Assembly: GCA_034509735.1 (NCBI GenBank)
Contig: JACGWO010000011.1
Coordinates: forward strand, 25,404,979-25,468,978
Reading direction: 5' to 3'
DNA: 64,000 nucleotides
DNA from: Sesamum alatum
Lineage: Eukaryota; Streptophyta; Magnoliopsida; Lamiales; Pedaliaceae
In this document: in pieces, positions 35,122-47,894 of the stretch
Position numbering within the stretch: position 1 is the first letter of the stretch
Layout: the number at the start of each line of letters is the position of its first letter
The notes under the pieces: model-generated
Seen by the model: only the letters and a program-made list of their open reading frames with translations
Told to the model about the DNA's origin: nothing
Database searches by the model: none
Program-made: the position numbers and the translations under genes

Positions 35122-35192
35122 GGACCAGTGGTCTAGTGGTAGAATAGTACCCTGCCACGGTACAGACCCGGGTTCGACTCCCGGCTGGTGCA
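35122..35192 (+). tRNA. tRNA-Gly(GCC), with one acceptor-stem mismatch
   Basis: The 71-nt sequence folds as nuclear tRNA-Gly. It has GCC as anticodon in ccctGCCacgg, a GGTCTAGTGGTAGAA D arm with A box, and a GGGTTCGACTCCC T arm with B box. The acceptor pairs GGACCAG with CTGGTGC, giving a G-G mismatch at 2:71 where C-G is usual. A CAA motif lies just upstream (35,117-35,120), as common for plant tRNA starts. No TTTT terminator is seen within the first 100 bases downstream. It may be a working gene or a slightly decayed copy. Confidence 0.9.
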
Positions 35193-35387
35193 AACCCCCA
35201 TTATCTTACAGGGCGGCAATGATGACTGCTGCGCCAGACGCGACGGTTGGGTCTGTCGCTTTCTCTGAGATTATCTCAGATGAAAAGAGGCGCTGCTGAG
35301 CTTATCCCCTGTGTATATTTTAATTTTTTACAATTCCTGTTCAGGAAATGCTTTGAATTGCCACAAAAGAAGGAAGCCCATCAACTC

Positions 35388-35899
35388 AAATTTTGCAGTA
35401 AAATTTCAGCAGCATTGCATTCTTTTCACTTAATTTACAAATTAGTTTCAAATACATCGTAAGAAGCACCAACATTTTCAAGTTTCCTACCAAATTCTAT
35501 ATATATATGTGGCGTAGAAACAAGAAGCTGCACATCACTATTGGGTGCCACACACACTCACTCTATGACAATAACAAAGGACTCCAATAGGTACACGAAC
35601 AGGCCGCTTTTGCATTTAGCTGGAAGCAGGAACTTCTGGGTAAAATTTTGCAGTAAAATTTCAGCAGCATTGCATTCTTTTCACTTAATTTACAAATTAG
35701 TTTCAAATACATCGTAAGAAGCACCAACATTTTCAAGTTTCCTACCAAATTCTATATATATATATGTGGCGTAGAAACAAGAAGCTGCACATCACTATTG
35801 GGTGCCACACACACTCACTCTATGACAATAACAAAGGGCTCCAATAGGTACACGAACAGGCCGCTTTTGCATTTAGCTGGAAGCAGGAACTTCTGGGTC
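35388..35899. repeat. 255-bp tandem direct duplication
   Basis: Copies at 35,388-35,642 and about 35,643-35,899 are nearly identical; visible differences are one substitution (aggact/agggct) and two extra bases in a TA run. Both start aaattttgcagtaaaatttc and end gcaggaacttctgggt. The second copy abuts the end of the RING gene, so the unit is probably duplicated 3' untranslated sequence of that gene. Confidence 0.95.
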
Positions 35900-35949
35900 C
35901 AACAAGACTGCTTACACGAGCATATGGCTATCGGTGCGTGCTTTCTTGA

Positions 35950-38619
35950 TTATACTTCTTCTCTACCACTTTGGTTGCCATTCTTCAGTATGTTGAACTT
36001 GCAGAGAGGGCAGATGGCATTTATGAGTAGCCACTTGTCTATGCAGGCGGAGTGAAAATGGTGGCTGCAAGGGAGCTCGCGCAGTTCAGCTCCATCGTCG
36101 TAGGCACAAAGGCAAATGCAGCACTCCTGCAATCCAAAGCAGGGACGTTTAGAAGTTAAATGTTTTTCAAAAGAACGAGACACCAGAGTTACCTAATTGC
36201 GGAAATCTCAACTCCATGTTTATGCATGCATTGCTAAGTCAAAAACCCGTGACCTGACAAATATTAGATGCTGGAATACATTCATACTTCAAGTTCCCAC
36301 GAACATTGTTAAAGCACCTAGTGATTAGGGGGTATATAGTCATATGGTCCAGCAGACACGGCATCAGAATCCACATACATCATAGTGCATACTAATAGAT
36401 GACCAGTCACCATGAGATCCATAGAATACAACTCATCTATGTAATGAAACAACATTGTATGATAAAGCAGCTGATAGACAGAAAGAAAACTTAAGGCGTT
36501 TAATTGTATCCAGAAGGTTAAATAGTGCAACTGGACATACAGCATCCTCTAGAGGAAGGACATGCTCTGTGGGTGGGTCAGTGTCACATTCGGTCAGAAT
36601 TCCTCCAAATGATCCTTGGCTTTCACCATTTTCCTTCTCAAAATCACAATTTTTTCTAAATTTTAATCTTGGTAATCTCTGAATGTCTTCCTTGGAAGCT
36701 CCTTCCTGAAACATAATGCCAATCAAAATATAAACAATTAAGAATAATCAAACTTAAATACAAACATCATTCAACTCCCAAATTGTTGGTTTACAGGTGC
36801 ATGTCACACTATCAGTCACATTACATTTATATCAGATCTAGTAATACTATTAAAAGTGATGGGCAAGTTATGCAACATCTTGAAAGAAATGTAAGAACCC
36901 TTGAGAAGAAGCACCAATTAGCCAGTGAACCTAAGTTCTAGTGAATATAATGGGCCAACTTCTAGCGAAACCAGAAGTATCAAGCACTAAAAGGTCATTC
37001 AAGATGTTGATACTTGGGGGATAACAGAGGAGTTGCTAAAGTATACAGCAGCCAAGATATTGACTCAGGCATGGAAGATATAGAAAGCCGTCACCCAAGC
37101 AGGTTTAGCCTTATATCTTTTCCACGGTCCCCTTTTCTGTTAGAAGAAGTGCAAACTCAGGATCATAGCATCAGCATGGCTTAAGTTTTTGCTGAGATGA
37201 GCTGCTAAAAGATTCTACAGAACACACTACCTGATCTGCAACGGCATATAAGATTGCAATAATACATGGTAGACAGCAGCAAACAGCAAGTCCAATCACA
37301 CAAGCCACAGCTATGCAAATGACAACAAAGAACACATCGAATGCCAAAAATGTAATGGAAATCCTGCAACGGAACTCAATAGTTGGTAAACATAAATAGA
37401 AACAGAAAGTATGTAAAACTGAATTAGCATCAGTACATATAATATTTTGCACAGACCAATAAAGCTGAGGTGATTCACTAGGCAAACTTTGGCCACCAGC
37501 AGATACCCAGTAGAACCCAATTATCCACCAATAGAATGAGAAGATAGTAGTTGCAGACTCCAGGCGTTTAGTAAAGCTGCCAAAAATTTTCCTCAAGTTA
37601 TTATCATCAATATCAAAATTCTCTACTTTGAGTGTATGTAACATGGCCTCCAACTTGTACTGCTTGCTTGTGTGAATACTTACTAAGAAAATCAAAGCAA
37701 TGCTTACCATCTATACATAAACAAATACAGTAAAACCCAGACGCCAGTATATTTAAGATCAAAATCACAAACAAGCTGAATGCGGTAGGAACCACGGGAC
37801 TCCAGCTGCCTTCTGCTTATTTATTTGCACAAACAGAGAAAAAGAGAAATGCAAGGTTGGAACTATGCATTCTTCAACGTGGAACTATGAATATAATCTC
37901 CATCAAAAGCATAATGCTAAGTAATGTATTAACAAAACTCAATTAACTAGTGGTTTCAGCCAAATGAACGTCAATGCAACACTAAATTCAATACTAGCAG
38001 AACTTCAGAGAACTAATAGCACTGCGATAATAGAATTAAAGCCCATACACACAGAAAATACGTATATTCAACTATACCCAGTTTCATCCTCACTTTGCCG
38101 GTGATCGGGAAAATAATCCCCAGTCTCCACATCATCACTTCCGAAGCTCGAATTCGAGTAGTTCCGGCTGTAACTCAACTCACCTCTCTCACTCCTTACC
38201 GAATTCTGCCGCGAATACCTCTTCTTATACTCCGTACAAACACAAACTCCACGAAGAACGCACTGCAAGGCATAAACGAAAATCCAAAGCCTCAACGGCG
38301 TCGAAGGAGTTTCATCTCGGCTCATGATCAGCACCGAAACCGAGACGATTACAAAGGCGACGTTCCAGACGAGGTCTAGAATTACAATCGGCTTAGAGTA
38401 AGCCCAGTCGCTCTGCCGCTCTTCAATTTGCTCAGCCGCCGCTGCTCTGACGAGGACGGAAGGCTCGCGCATCGCGCCGCCCCGGGTGGTGGCACGGCGG
38501 AGGAAGTGAGCGGCGTCGCGGAGGGTAGGAGCGGGGCGGAGGAAGCGGGGGCGGCGAGCGCGGAAGATCTGGTGGCCGAGCAACGGCGTGGTATCAACGG
38601 CGGGCGTGGTGTTGGACAT
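35950..38619 (-). CDS. RING-H2 E3 ubiquitin ligase, multi-pass membrane (At1g63170/At4g11680-like)
   Basis: Five exons (minus): 38,078-38,619; 37,457-37,576; 37,231-37,363; 36,541-36,705; 35,950-36,126, giving 378 residues. The start is the ATG at 38,619 ([17 protein letters not shown]). The N-terminus holds the family block MREPSVLVR...[17 protein letters not shown], followed by hydrophobic segments. [18 protein letters not shown] and [20 protein letters not shown] add further membrane spans, then [16 protein letters not shown]. The C-terminal RING-H2 has C322, C325, C340, H342, H345, C348, C359 and C362 ([15 protein letters not shown]). RING proteins of this type pass ubiquitin from an E2 to a substrate at a membrane; the substrate here is unknown. 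No defect is seen. Confidence 0.94.
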
Positions 38620-38908
38620 AGTGTCGCCGGTTGCTGTGTGCCTTTGTGGATCAGTCAAGTGTTGATCGAACGGTGAGAGACGAAGAAGATGAAGCGCGTG
38701 TGTAGTCAGCAGTGTAACTGTAACTAAATAGATTGGGAATTACAGGTGAAATTAATTAAAGTATATAGAAGAAGTACATGTGAACTTTGATATCTACACT
38801 TATTTATGTAAAGCCGACCTCACGTGAACTTCATTACACAAAATCAAGGCAGTGTCCACAATGGTTTTGGACTCAATATTTTATTGCGAAGATATTGAAT
38901 TTAAAATT

Positions 38909-39716
38909 AAGATAATTATATTTTTCTTATTCGAGGTATGGTGTAATTATACGTAAACCCCCTATAATTTGGAAAATTACACTTAATATCATTATTTTTA
39001 TTTTCATCCAATAAAGACAAAATTTATCGACATCAACAAAAAAGTTGAATGAAAATTCATTTTATTCTTGGTTGACTTATTGTAAGTCAAATAAATATTT
39101 TTTACCAAATTATCCTTATACATATATTTCACACACTCATGCATGTAGTTTGTACTTATATATAATTAAACTAAAATATAAAAATAAATAGTGTAATATA
39201 TTCAATAAATTGCTACTCTTACCATTAATATTATTATATCATAATTATTAATTAATATATAAATTAGATAGGTAAAAATAATTTAGCTCTTAACATATAT
39301 ATACATTATAAACTATATATATTATATTATGTAATTTAACTAAATATTCAAGAAGACATATATTATGATAACTCAATATCACTGTGATACAATAAATACA
39401 GTATTTACATCCTTTGTGATATTTTAATAAAAGCAAAAAATATTTCCTATAGTTTGTCTTTTTAGTCTAAAACGCCTGTTTATTTTAATTCATTTCTATA
39501 CATATTGGGCAATTTTGCATTTTTGGTTTTTCAATTTTTCATGTTTCTTTTTAGTTTTTTTTTAGCTACTTATTATGGGTACAAGGTAAATTTTTTACTT
39601 TTGTTAGGGGGTCCTAATATTTTTTATAATCAGGGGTACTAGGTGTAATTTTTCAAACCACAGAGGGTCTACGTGTAATTACACCAAACCTCATGGGAGG
39701 GGAGTGTAACTATCCC
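38909..39716. mobile_element. MITE with exact 9-bp TSD
   Basis: The 808-bp element starts aagataattatatttttc and ends ggagtgtaactatccc, flanked by exact TTTAAAATT (38,900-38,908 and 39,717-39,725). Internal gtaattacac-like blocks match the elements at 27,521 and 47,228. It is non-coding and sits about 290 bases above the RING gene start codon. Confidence 0.85.
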
Positions 39717-39891
39717 TTTAAAATTTGTTAGAACCGTGTGTGAGTGGGTGTGTGTGGAAAAAACAAAATCAGAGTTGTGTTGCACACTCGATGTGTCATG
39801 CGTGTATATAAATATTTTATGAATTATTATTATTATGCATATTGGAGTTTAACAACACTGCAATGGTCGAATAATTTTTACGAAAATATTA

Positions 39892-40151
39892 GGATAAATT
39901 ACATTGACACTCCCTGATGTTAGGCCCAATTACACAAACATTCCCTGTCTTTTGCAAAATTAAAGCTACACCCCCTGAGGGGTGTTAGTGTAATATTTTT
40001 CAGGGGGTATTAGTGTAAGCTTTGCCTTTGAATAAAGGGTGTAGTTGTAATACAATTTCAACTTCAGGGGGGTGTAGTTGTAATTTTAACAAAAACAGGG
40101 GGTGTTTGTGTATTTTGGTCTAACCTCAAGGGGTATCACTGTAATTTACCC
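39892..40151. mobile_element. Mutator-like MITE, 9-bp TSD (8/9)
   Basis: A 260-bp element from ggataaattacattgacac to cactgtaatttaccc. Flanks AAAATATTA (39,883-39,891) and AAAATATAT (40,152-40,160) differ in the last two bases by one shift. Inside, ccccctgaggggtgt and related blocks repeat several times, so it is built largely from copies of its own ends. Confidence 0.7.
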
Positions 40152-41349
40152 AAAATATATTAAGATTAATGAAGAATTAACCTGCAAAATAAGAGTTAGC
40201 ACTTCAATATTTAAGTCAATAGTTGAAGTATCAAAAGAAGAATTGAGAATACTTTAAAATAATGTCAGAATATGGGTGTAATGATCGTTGTGAAGTGATA
40301 AAATATTGAAATGTAATTAAAAATGAGCGTGAGTAGTACAAAAATGAGCAGGGACTGAGTATCTTTGTAGTTGATCTAGAAAGCAAAAGTGTAGAGTGTG
40401 TATGACCAAAGTTACTAATTTGACTATACCATGGCCTCTATTTATAAGAGGTTTGAAGCGGAATTTAGGAGTTGTTTGGGCCTCTATTAGACCTGAGTTG
40501 ATTAGTGGGGGCCCATTTCTTTTCATTTTGGGGCTTAGGAAAAATGATTGAGGGATGTATCAATTATTATTAATAGTTGGATGTGCCACATTCGATGCGT
40601 GTGCACAAAAATTTAAAAAATATAAATACTTAATATTACTTACTAAAAATTCTTATTGTAGGAAACATGATATATGAAAATGATTATGATAAAAATAAGT
40701 AATTTCGAAAGAGAATATTTGAAAGAGGATCAAAGAGAAAAAAAAAAAATAACTAAAAAGAAATAAATATTTTAAAAAATAATTTTTAATATTTGTAGAA
40801 AGTGAGAAAATGTGGAAGTTAGTGGGCGGAAAAAAAAAACAGATCATAGAAAAGAAGCCGACAAAAAGGTATTCTCCCTTAATATATAGTATAGAAGATG
40901 ATGATGATGATGATTATTATTATTATTTATTCTTTAATAAGTTTTTATATATACAAAAAAATCTGGTGTCTTAAATTAAATAAATAGTGGAGAAAGGAAA
41001 TAAATGCTTGTAAGAATATTTTATATGAATTAAATGAGAATATTAAACAAAATAGAGGGATAAAATTTATATTAGTCATCCACATTTAATTTCAACTTCT
41101 AAATAGTTGATGTCTTTTCAATGCACTTTAAATTAGTGAAAATTTTCGGTGAAATTTTCAGCCAAATGAAGTGATCTTTCCATATTAAACAATATAGTTG
41201 GATAGGAATTATTTTAATCCAGACATTTGATTTCAATATCAGCATAATTTGTATTTTGCAAACACACTTCAAATTAGTTTCTTTAGTGAATAAATAAATT
41301 GAAGAAATGAATTTAAAATAAAGAAAACAGAGTAAAAACATTAAAAAAA
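40152..41349. other. Spacer between RING and kinase genes
   Basis: AT-rich. 40,160-40,560 has a different texture (ctctatttataagagg, then gggcctctattagacc) and may be a solo LTR or its fragment. A gat-repeat (gatgatgatgatgatt) lies near 40,900. No gene is seen. Confidence 0.45.
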
Positions 41350-41626
41350 AGGATAAATTATATTAATACCCCTAATAGTAAATCTAATTATACAAATATC
41401 CTCACCCTTTATAAAATTACAAGTACACTTCTTTATAAAATTACAAATAAACTCCTTACGAGGATGTTAGGACAGCATACACACTCAGCATTTGTATAAA
41501 ATTTCACCATTAATAAAACTTGTAATTACGACTACAACCTCAATGAATATACTTGCAATTTTATAAAGAATAAAGAATGTTGTGTAATTAAACCCAACAT
41601 CAAAGGGTATCGATGTAATTTATTCT
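41350..41626. mobile_element. Mutator-like MITE, exact 9-bp TSD of low complexity
   Basis: From aggataaattatattaat to gatgtaatttattct, flanked by TTAAAAAAA on both sides (41,341-41,349 and 41,627-41,635). The match is exact, but the duplicated site is simple sequence, so it is weaker evidence than at other copies. Confidence 0.65.
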
Positions 41627-42050
41627 TTAAAAAAATACAAATTAAAAAAGGGCAGGCATAAAATGGAAGCTCATCTTTGTATTAGGAAAAAAGAAGTAGC
41701 AGAAAAGACATGTTGAGTACAAAAAATAAATTAAAAACCTAAGTCATCTCTAATCCTCTCCTCCCCAGACAACATGGGCATCTTCAAACTTTATATATAA
41801 TTATATATATTTATATTTATATTTATATATATAGCTAAAACCTATCAACAACATCCTCAGATCCATACAGCAGTTCTTGAAACCATGTTTTTGGCACCTG
41901 GTGATTCACAAACTTGCTGGTCCTTCTGCTCCATCTACGTTCGTCGAAATTCCTTCATCGTCGACTTACCGTTCCCATCGACGTGCTTCAAATGGGCAAC
42001 GTAGCATCGACAAAAGCTTTTTACATAGCAGCTGATAGGAGACTAGGTAT

Positions 42051-45000
42051 TCACTTCTTGGCATGGTCGGGAACGAGCCGCTGTACCAGCTCGGGTGGTG
42101 CACCAGCCAGTTCTGGAAGAATGAACAGCACGGTTTTAGAGAAGGACATGTCGATAAAGAAGGAATATTACGCCGACATCCTTAGGATTAAGCATATTAT
42201 GAAGAAAGCCCAGAAAAATTTAGTGAGCCTGCTGCAGTCGAATTCGACGATAAGGGCGAGTTTATCATGGAGAACATGACTGCAAGGGTTGGTCAAATAT
42301 AATGTACCAAAATCCAGGGGTTCTTTTGTAATATGCCTGAACCTCAGGGAGTATCTTTGTAATTATTCCAAGAAAATTGTGGTATAAGATTAGCCATACA
42401 CTCACCTTCCGAGGAAAAGTCGAAGAGAGGAGGTAACGGTCGCCCGTTAGGTAAGCATGCGTTAGGTTCTCTTAAGTCATCGAAAAACGGGTGAGCACAA
42501 GCCTCCAACTGAAAAAATTGGTAAGAACTTAGGGGATACAACTAGGAAATGTGCCTTGAAGTTAAAAGATGCTGATTATGCACTTCATGGGAAGAAAAGT
42601 GATTCTTGATCTAAATTCTTTATTGAAAACGCTATCAAAGACAGAGAATCACTTACGGCGGTGAAACGTAAAGTAGGTGAATATTGGAGCAGCCTCGACA
42701 CTAAGTCCACTGCTTCCGGTGGCATTCTCCTTTGGAATACCTGGAGAAGTAACTTCATTTAGATTACGTACACGTATCCGTTTCTTCTAACTTTTTCTTT
42801 TCATCTTTCTTTTGTTTACAAGGTACGGTAGTTGGAGCTATGAACAAACCTTGTGCCACGGGTGGGCTTTAATTTGTGGAAATTTAAACTCACTGTAATT
42901 TGGATTCATGCACTTGATTTCCTCCCTAGTCGGCGTCCCCAAAACCTAACATACAAACAGAACACAGGATCAACTTAAAGATGCACATACCGTGTTTGAC
43001 TAGACAGGAAACCAATCATATTGCAAGTGTTATTACACTTGTTAGTCTCCTTAGATTATACAACAGTTATATATTAAGCATAATACACTTGTCATACGAT
43101 TAGCTTTTGTTCGGCAGAACCCGAACAAGGTCCCAACTTCCTGAAATGAGAGGGGAATGCTAAGTACAAGGAAGAAGAGTTTCGTATTTACCTTAATTAT
43201 TTCAACCAGCTGATCAACACTGCTCTCCCCAGGAAAGAGAGGCTGCACATTTCGAACAATGTTAGGACTGAGTTTCTAACAAAACCGAAGCAAGAGATAC
43301 AAGGAATACCATCTAAACAAGAACGTCTATACAAAGGACGACAGATGGGCCATCTCCAATTAAAGGAAATTTATTTAGTTCGACAATCATCATTGTGAAG
43401 AAATCGAGAGCAGAAATGCAAAAGAACGCTGATAAAAGAACTTACGGAAACAAACAGGAAAAAGAGATATATGCCGTCAACCACACTTTACATTGAACAA
43501 ACGGAAGCAGCATATAGGCCTACCTGCCCGAGAAGTAGCTCAGCCATAACACAACCGACAGACCACATGTCGATGGCGGTTGTGTATTCTGTGGCTCCAA
43601 AGATCAGTTCTGGAGCCCTATAATATCGAGAGCAAATGTACGATATATTTGGTTCGCCAGGTACCTGGAGCAAAACAGAAATCTCAATTATAGCTATTCG
43701 AGGGATCTCGATTCAGATTTTACAAATTTTGCAGAAAATATAACGTACCAACATCTTTGCACTGCCAAAATCACAAAGCTTAAGCTGATGTGAGTGAGGA
43801 TTAACCTGCAGCACCGTCACACCTCAAATTTCCAAATAAACGAAACAAACTTGGCGTAGCTTCGAAATATAGGTAAAAAAGATTACATAAACAACAAACG
43901 TGAGTCCGAAGGAAAAATAAAAAGAAACAGAAAAAAGGCTGACAACTTGTGGATGAACTAAGAATAGCAGATCTTTGCATAACTTTGATAATATACACCA
44001 AAAGAATTTCGTTCACCTCGAAATAATAAGGATACAATGAATTAAAGTCGAGAATTTATTAGAGTGATAAAGATGCTTCTTTGTTGAATACTATGGCATG
44101 CTTCGCTGAAAGAAACTTCACTAAATTTTGGAAAGGAAAAAGAACCATACCAGTAGATTCTGTGGTTTAATGTCTCGGTGACAGACGCCGACAATTCTAT
44201 GTGTGTAGTTTAGCGCTCGGCATATCTACAGTTTCACATGCAAACACGACAAGAAATGGTTTCATCTTTCAAAACTACAACAAAGTAATGGAAGAACTAA
44301 ACATGCAAACAAGCAACAAGAACAAGCAGCGCATCTCAATTATATACCTGGTATGTATACAGCTGCACAAATAACATAGGCATGTACTGGTTCACTCGGC
44401 TATAGTGCCTTGAAGCCCGATAGACCGTTTCCGATACATACTCGAGGACAAGATTAAGGTACACCTCATTCTTTTCTGTAGTAGAATAGAAAGAATGCTT
44501 CAGCTGAACAACGTTAGGATGGTTAAGCATGCGCATTATCTGCAGTTCTCTGTTCTTATATCTCCGATCCTGCAGCACCTTCTTTATAGCAACAGATTCA
44601 CCCGTTTCAAGCCATTTGGCCTACAACACAGAAAGTAGGATAGCAAACATAAGTCAATCAATTTGCTGCTCTCATAAATGTCAAAAAGAAAAAAACGGGC
44701 AAAGCAAATTGCTACTTCAATGTACCTGATATACAACTCCAAACGAACCAGTGCCAACAACACGCTCTGCCATATAAGACATTGTCTGAGGAAAAAATCG
44801 AACGACTTAGAAGCAAGTATATTATGGTTGCACATTCACCTATATCTACGAGCTTCTTGGAAATAAGATCAAATCCATGAAAAGATAAATTAAAAGGCTG
44901 AATCAATCACCTGTTTCTGTTGTCCATTATGGCCACCGATTGAAGTTACGATTATCTGACCAGCTTCTGTTCCATTGCCACTCACAATAGTTGATTCCAT

Positions 45001-46485
45001 ATCCTGGAATATAATTTCAAGATCAATAAAAAAAAATTAAAATGCTACTGAAATTATGCAATTACGAGGCCTGGTACTTGAAAAATCTCAAAGTAACAAA
45101 TATCAGAGTTGAAAGGATAATATATCTGGATCGAACCTTGGCATTTGCCTCACAATTATCAGTTTTATCATCTCTAATTTTCATTTCATGCATTTCCTTC
45201 GGAAGCTCGTCATATCCAGACTTCTCAGGTTTACCATGTTCATTATTAGATGTGCTTGCAACAGCTTCCAAAGAGTTAGATTCCATATGCTGCTCTGGAG
45301 CTCGCAAACAATTTTCCCCTGTCTCCACTTCGCAGCTATCTCTGTGATCTAGTTCTTGCTCGACCTTCACCCTTTTAATGCTAGAATCCCCAACCTGAAC
45401 CAAATACATCAAACTTTAGAATCTGGCTCGTATCTCTATTTCCACCCTATCCCACTATGCTTCCACGGGAGAACTTCATAACAGATTGAAACTAATAATG
45501 CAAAGTCGACCGACTCTGGAAAAGATAGACGAAACAGGGCATATCCCAGTGCACATTGGTCTTCCACATCTAAACCCATCCGGGACTCCACCGTCCCCCC
45601 CTATAGAACAAAAGGATGGACTGGACAAAAATATAAACACAAGACAAAACAACGGATGCAAAAGACACATGCCAATTGATGCAACTCAACATTCGCAAAA
45701 TTCCAAGACCTGCGACATATATGAACAACATGTTGCGGTTGTAATGCCAAAATCAAACGCCAACATCGGCCTTTCAGACGCATAAGTTAAGCATTATTGC
45801 TCTATCACTTTTTTCTCATTTTAAATACTGAAACTAAAATCTAAAATCAATGCTGGCTCTCTTGTTTCTGTATAATCAGAACTTGTACTGAAAAACACAA
45901 TTCTAGCTCACATAGTAATTGTATGAAGAACATACAGGAAAACATGAGACACCGGAAATCATAAAATACGTTGAAATTTTAAAACAACATCCCCTAAATA
46001 CATCTTCCATGAAAACATCCACCCACCCCCAGAGGAAAACAGGAAAAAAGAAAGAAGGAAAATAACAGAAAAATCGAAAGAGAAAAGGGAAACAGCAGCT
46101 TGACAGATTCACAACCACTTAATTCAAAAAACAAGGAAAACCCACCAAAATTCAGAACCTTTTCCATCTTTTCATCAATGTTCTCAGCTTTCATACAAAT
46201 TCCAGGCGTTCCCAAATATCAAAATTAAACATAAATATAAACCACCAAAAAATTCTTTTTCTCTCACAATTTCATGAGCATTCAGAATAAAAATCAGACA
46301 TTTCCTTCATGATTCCATGACTCCCCAGCACAGAACGATCAATTCTGTGTCAATTTCTAACTATGATCACGTATTTGGAAAATAACGCAAGAAGCCATGA
46401 ATACAAGCAGAGAAAAGAAAATTACAGGATCTGAGACGGAGGAGCGGCCCGAAGCAATGCTCTTCAGCCGACGCATCATATTCAT
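42051..46485 (-). CDS. GSK3/SHAGGY-like protein kinase, group III (ASK-beta/theta type)
   Basis: Thirteen exons (minus): 46,426-46,485; 45,137-45,394; 44,911-45,003; 44,726-44,785; 44,348-44,620; 44,151-44,225; 43,749-43,805; 43,524-43,664; 43,192-43,242; 42,850-42,945; 42,657-42,740; 42,406-42,508; 42,051-42,112. They sum to 1,413 nt, 470 residues. The N-terminus [20 protein letters not shown] marks group III (SK31/SK32). Kinase landmarks: GTGSFGVV (148-155), VAIKK with Lys170, HRDIKPQN with Asp266, DFG (285-287), activation-loop Tyr301 and TREE (362-365), the site that gives bikinin sensitivity in this family. These kinases phosphorylate primed Ser/Thr targets, including brassinosteroid signalling factors. 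LRFTA replaces the usual LRCTA. All joins keep frame. Confidence 0.96.
42290..42372. mobile_element. MITE fragment in the last kinase intron
   Basis: The short stretch (aatgtaccaaaatccaggg to tctttgtaattattcc) carries the gaacctcaggga-type end blocks of the MITE family seen elsewhere here. It is too short and decayed to give termini. Confidence 0.45.
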
Positions 46486-46832
46486 ACCGTGAACCAACCA
46501 AAACAAGAATCCAAATCAAAATCCCAGATGGAAAATGAACGGAAAATCTATTCCCTTCCGCCTCCGTCACCCTTCAATAAAAAAACTACCAAAAAAAAAA
46601 AACAAAAGAAACCCACAATAGGACAAGGAGATGAACAACAATCAATCACTCCTACGCCCAACAATGAGAGGAAAAGAGGCAGAAAAATTGCATAGAAAAA
46701 CGAGAAAATCTTTTTTCTTTTTCTTCTCTCTCTCTTTCGTCCCTGCGTTCAAAACAGCAACAGAGAGAGAGAAATAGGAGAGAAAAATGAGATGGAAACA
46801 AAGGGAAAAAGGTGAAAGGCAATTCCCAGAGA

Positions 46833-46866
<34 letters not shown>

Positions 46867-47227
46867 TTTATATATATTTTTATTTTTTTTCTTCAGTCAA
46901 AGCTAATCATTATTCATTCCGACAATATTTCTTTTTTTCTTTCTCCTTTTTGATATTTGTACTTGCGGTCAGACTCTGCTTTCCAACCATCGATTCCTCA
47001 TTATAGTAATCCGACGGTCAGGAGTTGAAGGGATTCTGATGTGAAATGACGAAAATGGGCTTCACTGAGATGGATATGTAACGGAATATTCCCACTCAAT
47101 TTGACTGGGCCGTTTGCCTTCACTTCAAGCACATAAATTCGGACTTTTATGGAATTTTTTTAATATTTAATTTCCCTGCCTCACATTTATGTCACTAATT
47201 TATAATTTCTCAATTCTTTATTTTTTC
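46486..47227. other. Kinase gene 5' region
   Basis: This should hold the 5' untranslated region and promoter of the kinase. It contains a CT-rich run (tctctctctctttcg near 46,725) and the GA microsatellite at 46,836. CT/GA tracts are common in plant 5' leaders and core promoters. No start site can be fixed. Confidence 0.55.
46836..46863. repeat. (GA)14 microsatellite
   Basis: Fourteen perfect GA units about 350 bases above the kinase start codon. Confidence 0.97.
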
Positions 47228-47650
47228 GGATAATTACATCAATTTTTTATGGGGTTTGATGCAATTACATAAATATATCTATAAGTAAAATTCACGAGAT
47301 CTGTAAATAAAATTCACGAGATGTGCTTATATTAACAAAAAAAAAGTATGAAAATCCATATTCATTTTGATTAACTTTTTATATAATTATTGCAAGTCAA
47401 ATAAATCTTATAATAATAGTTTGATCAAAAAATATTTATTTGACCTGCAATACGTTTGTAATAAATCATTGGAGCTAAATATAGATTTTCATTCAAAAAA
47501 AATTTATCACATCAGCAAATTCCGTGATTTTACTGACGGGTGGATCTATTTGTTGGACACAAATTCAGGTATACTAAGTGTAATTTTTCAAACTATGGGA
47601 TTTTACGTGTAATTACACCAAACATCAAGTGAGGATGGTATAATTATCCC
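47228..47650. mobile_element. MITE (GGATAATTAC family), no clear TSD
   Basis: Ends cggataattacatcaattt and, inward from the right, gggataattataccatcc. Internal phrases (tgtgtaattacaccaaac, aaactatgggattttacgtg) match the elements at 27,521 and 38,909. Confidence 0.65.
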
Positions 47651-47894
47651 TTTAATTATTATTTTTTAAATTATAGTAAGCACATAAGCAGCTGTTTTTG
47701 AATTTTGAAAATCAATAGTCAACAATTTCCCACTCCATAAATGAATTATTAGGCCATTTTTTAATAATATTTATAATTATAATTATAATTTAATTCGTTG
47801 TCAGTAATACCATACTCGCGAAAATTATTTGACCTGCATGCCCTTGGACTCGTTTTGAACTCATTTATAAGAAATACTTTTTGAATAATTATTT

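Noticed and set aside
41914..42279. Plus-strand frame of 121 residues
   Set aside because: It runs antisense over the last kinase exon and its intron; the kinase exon explains the sequence.
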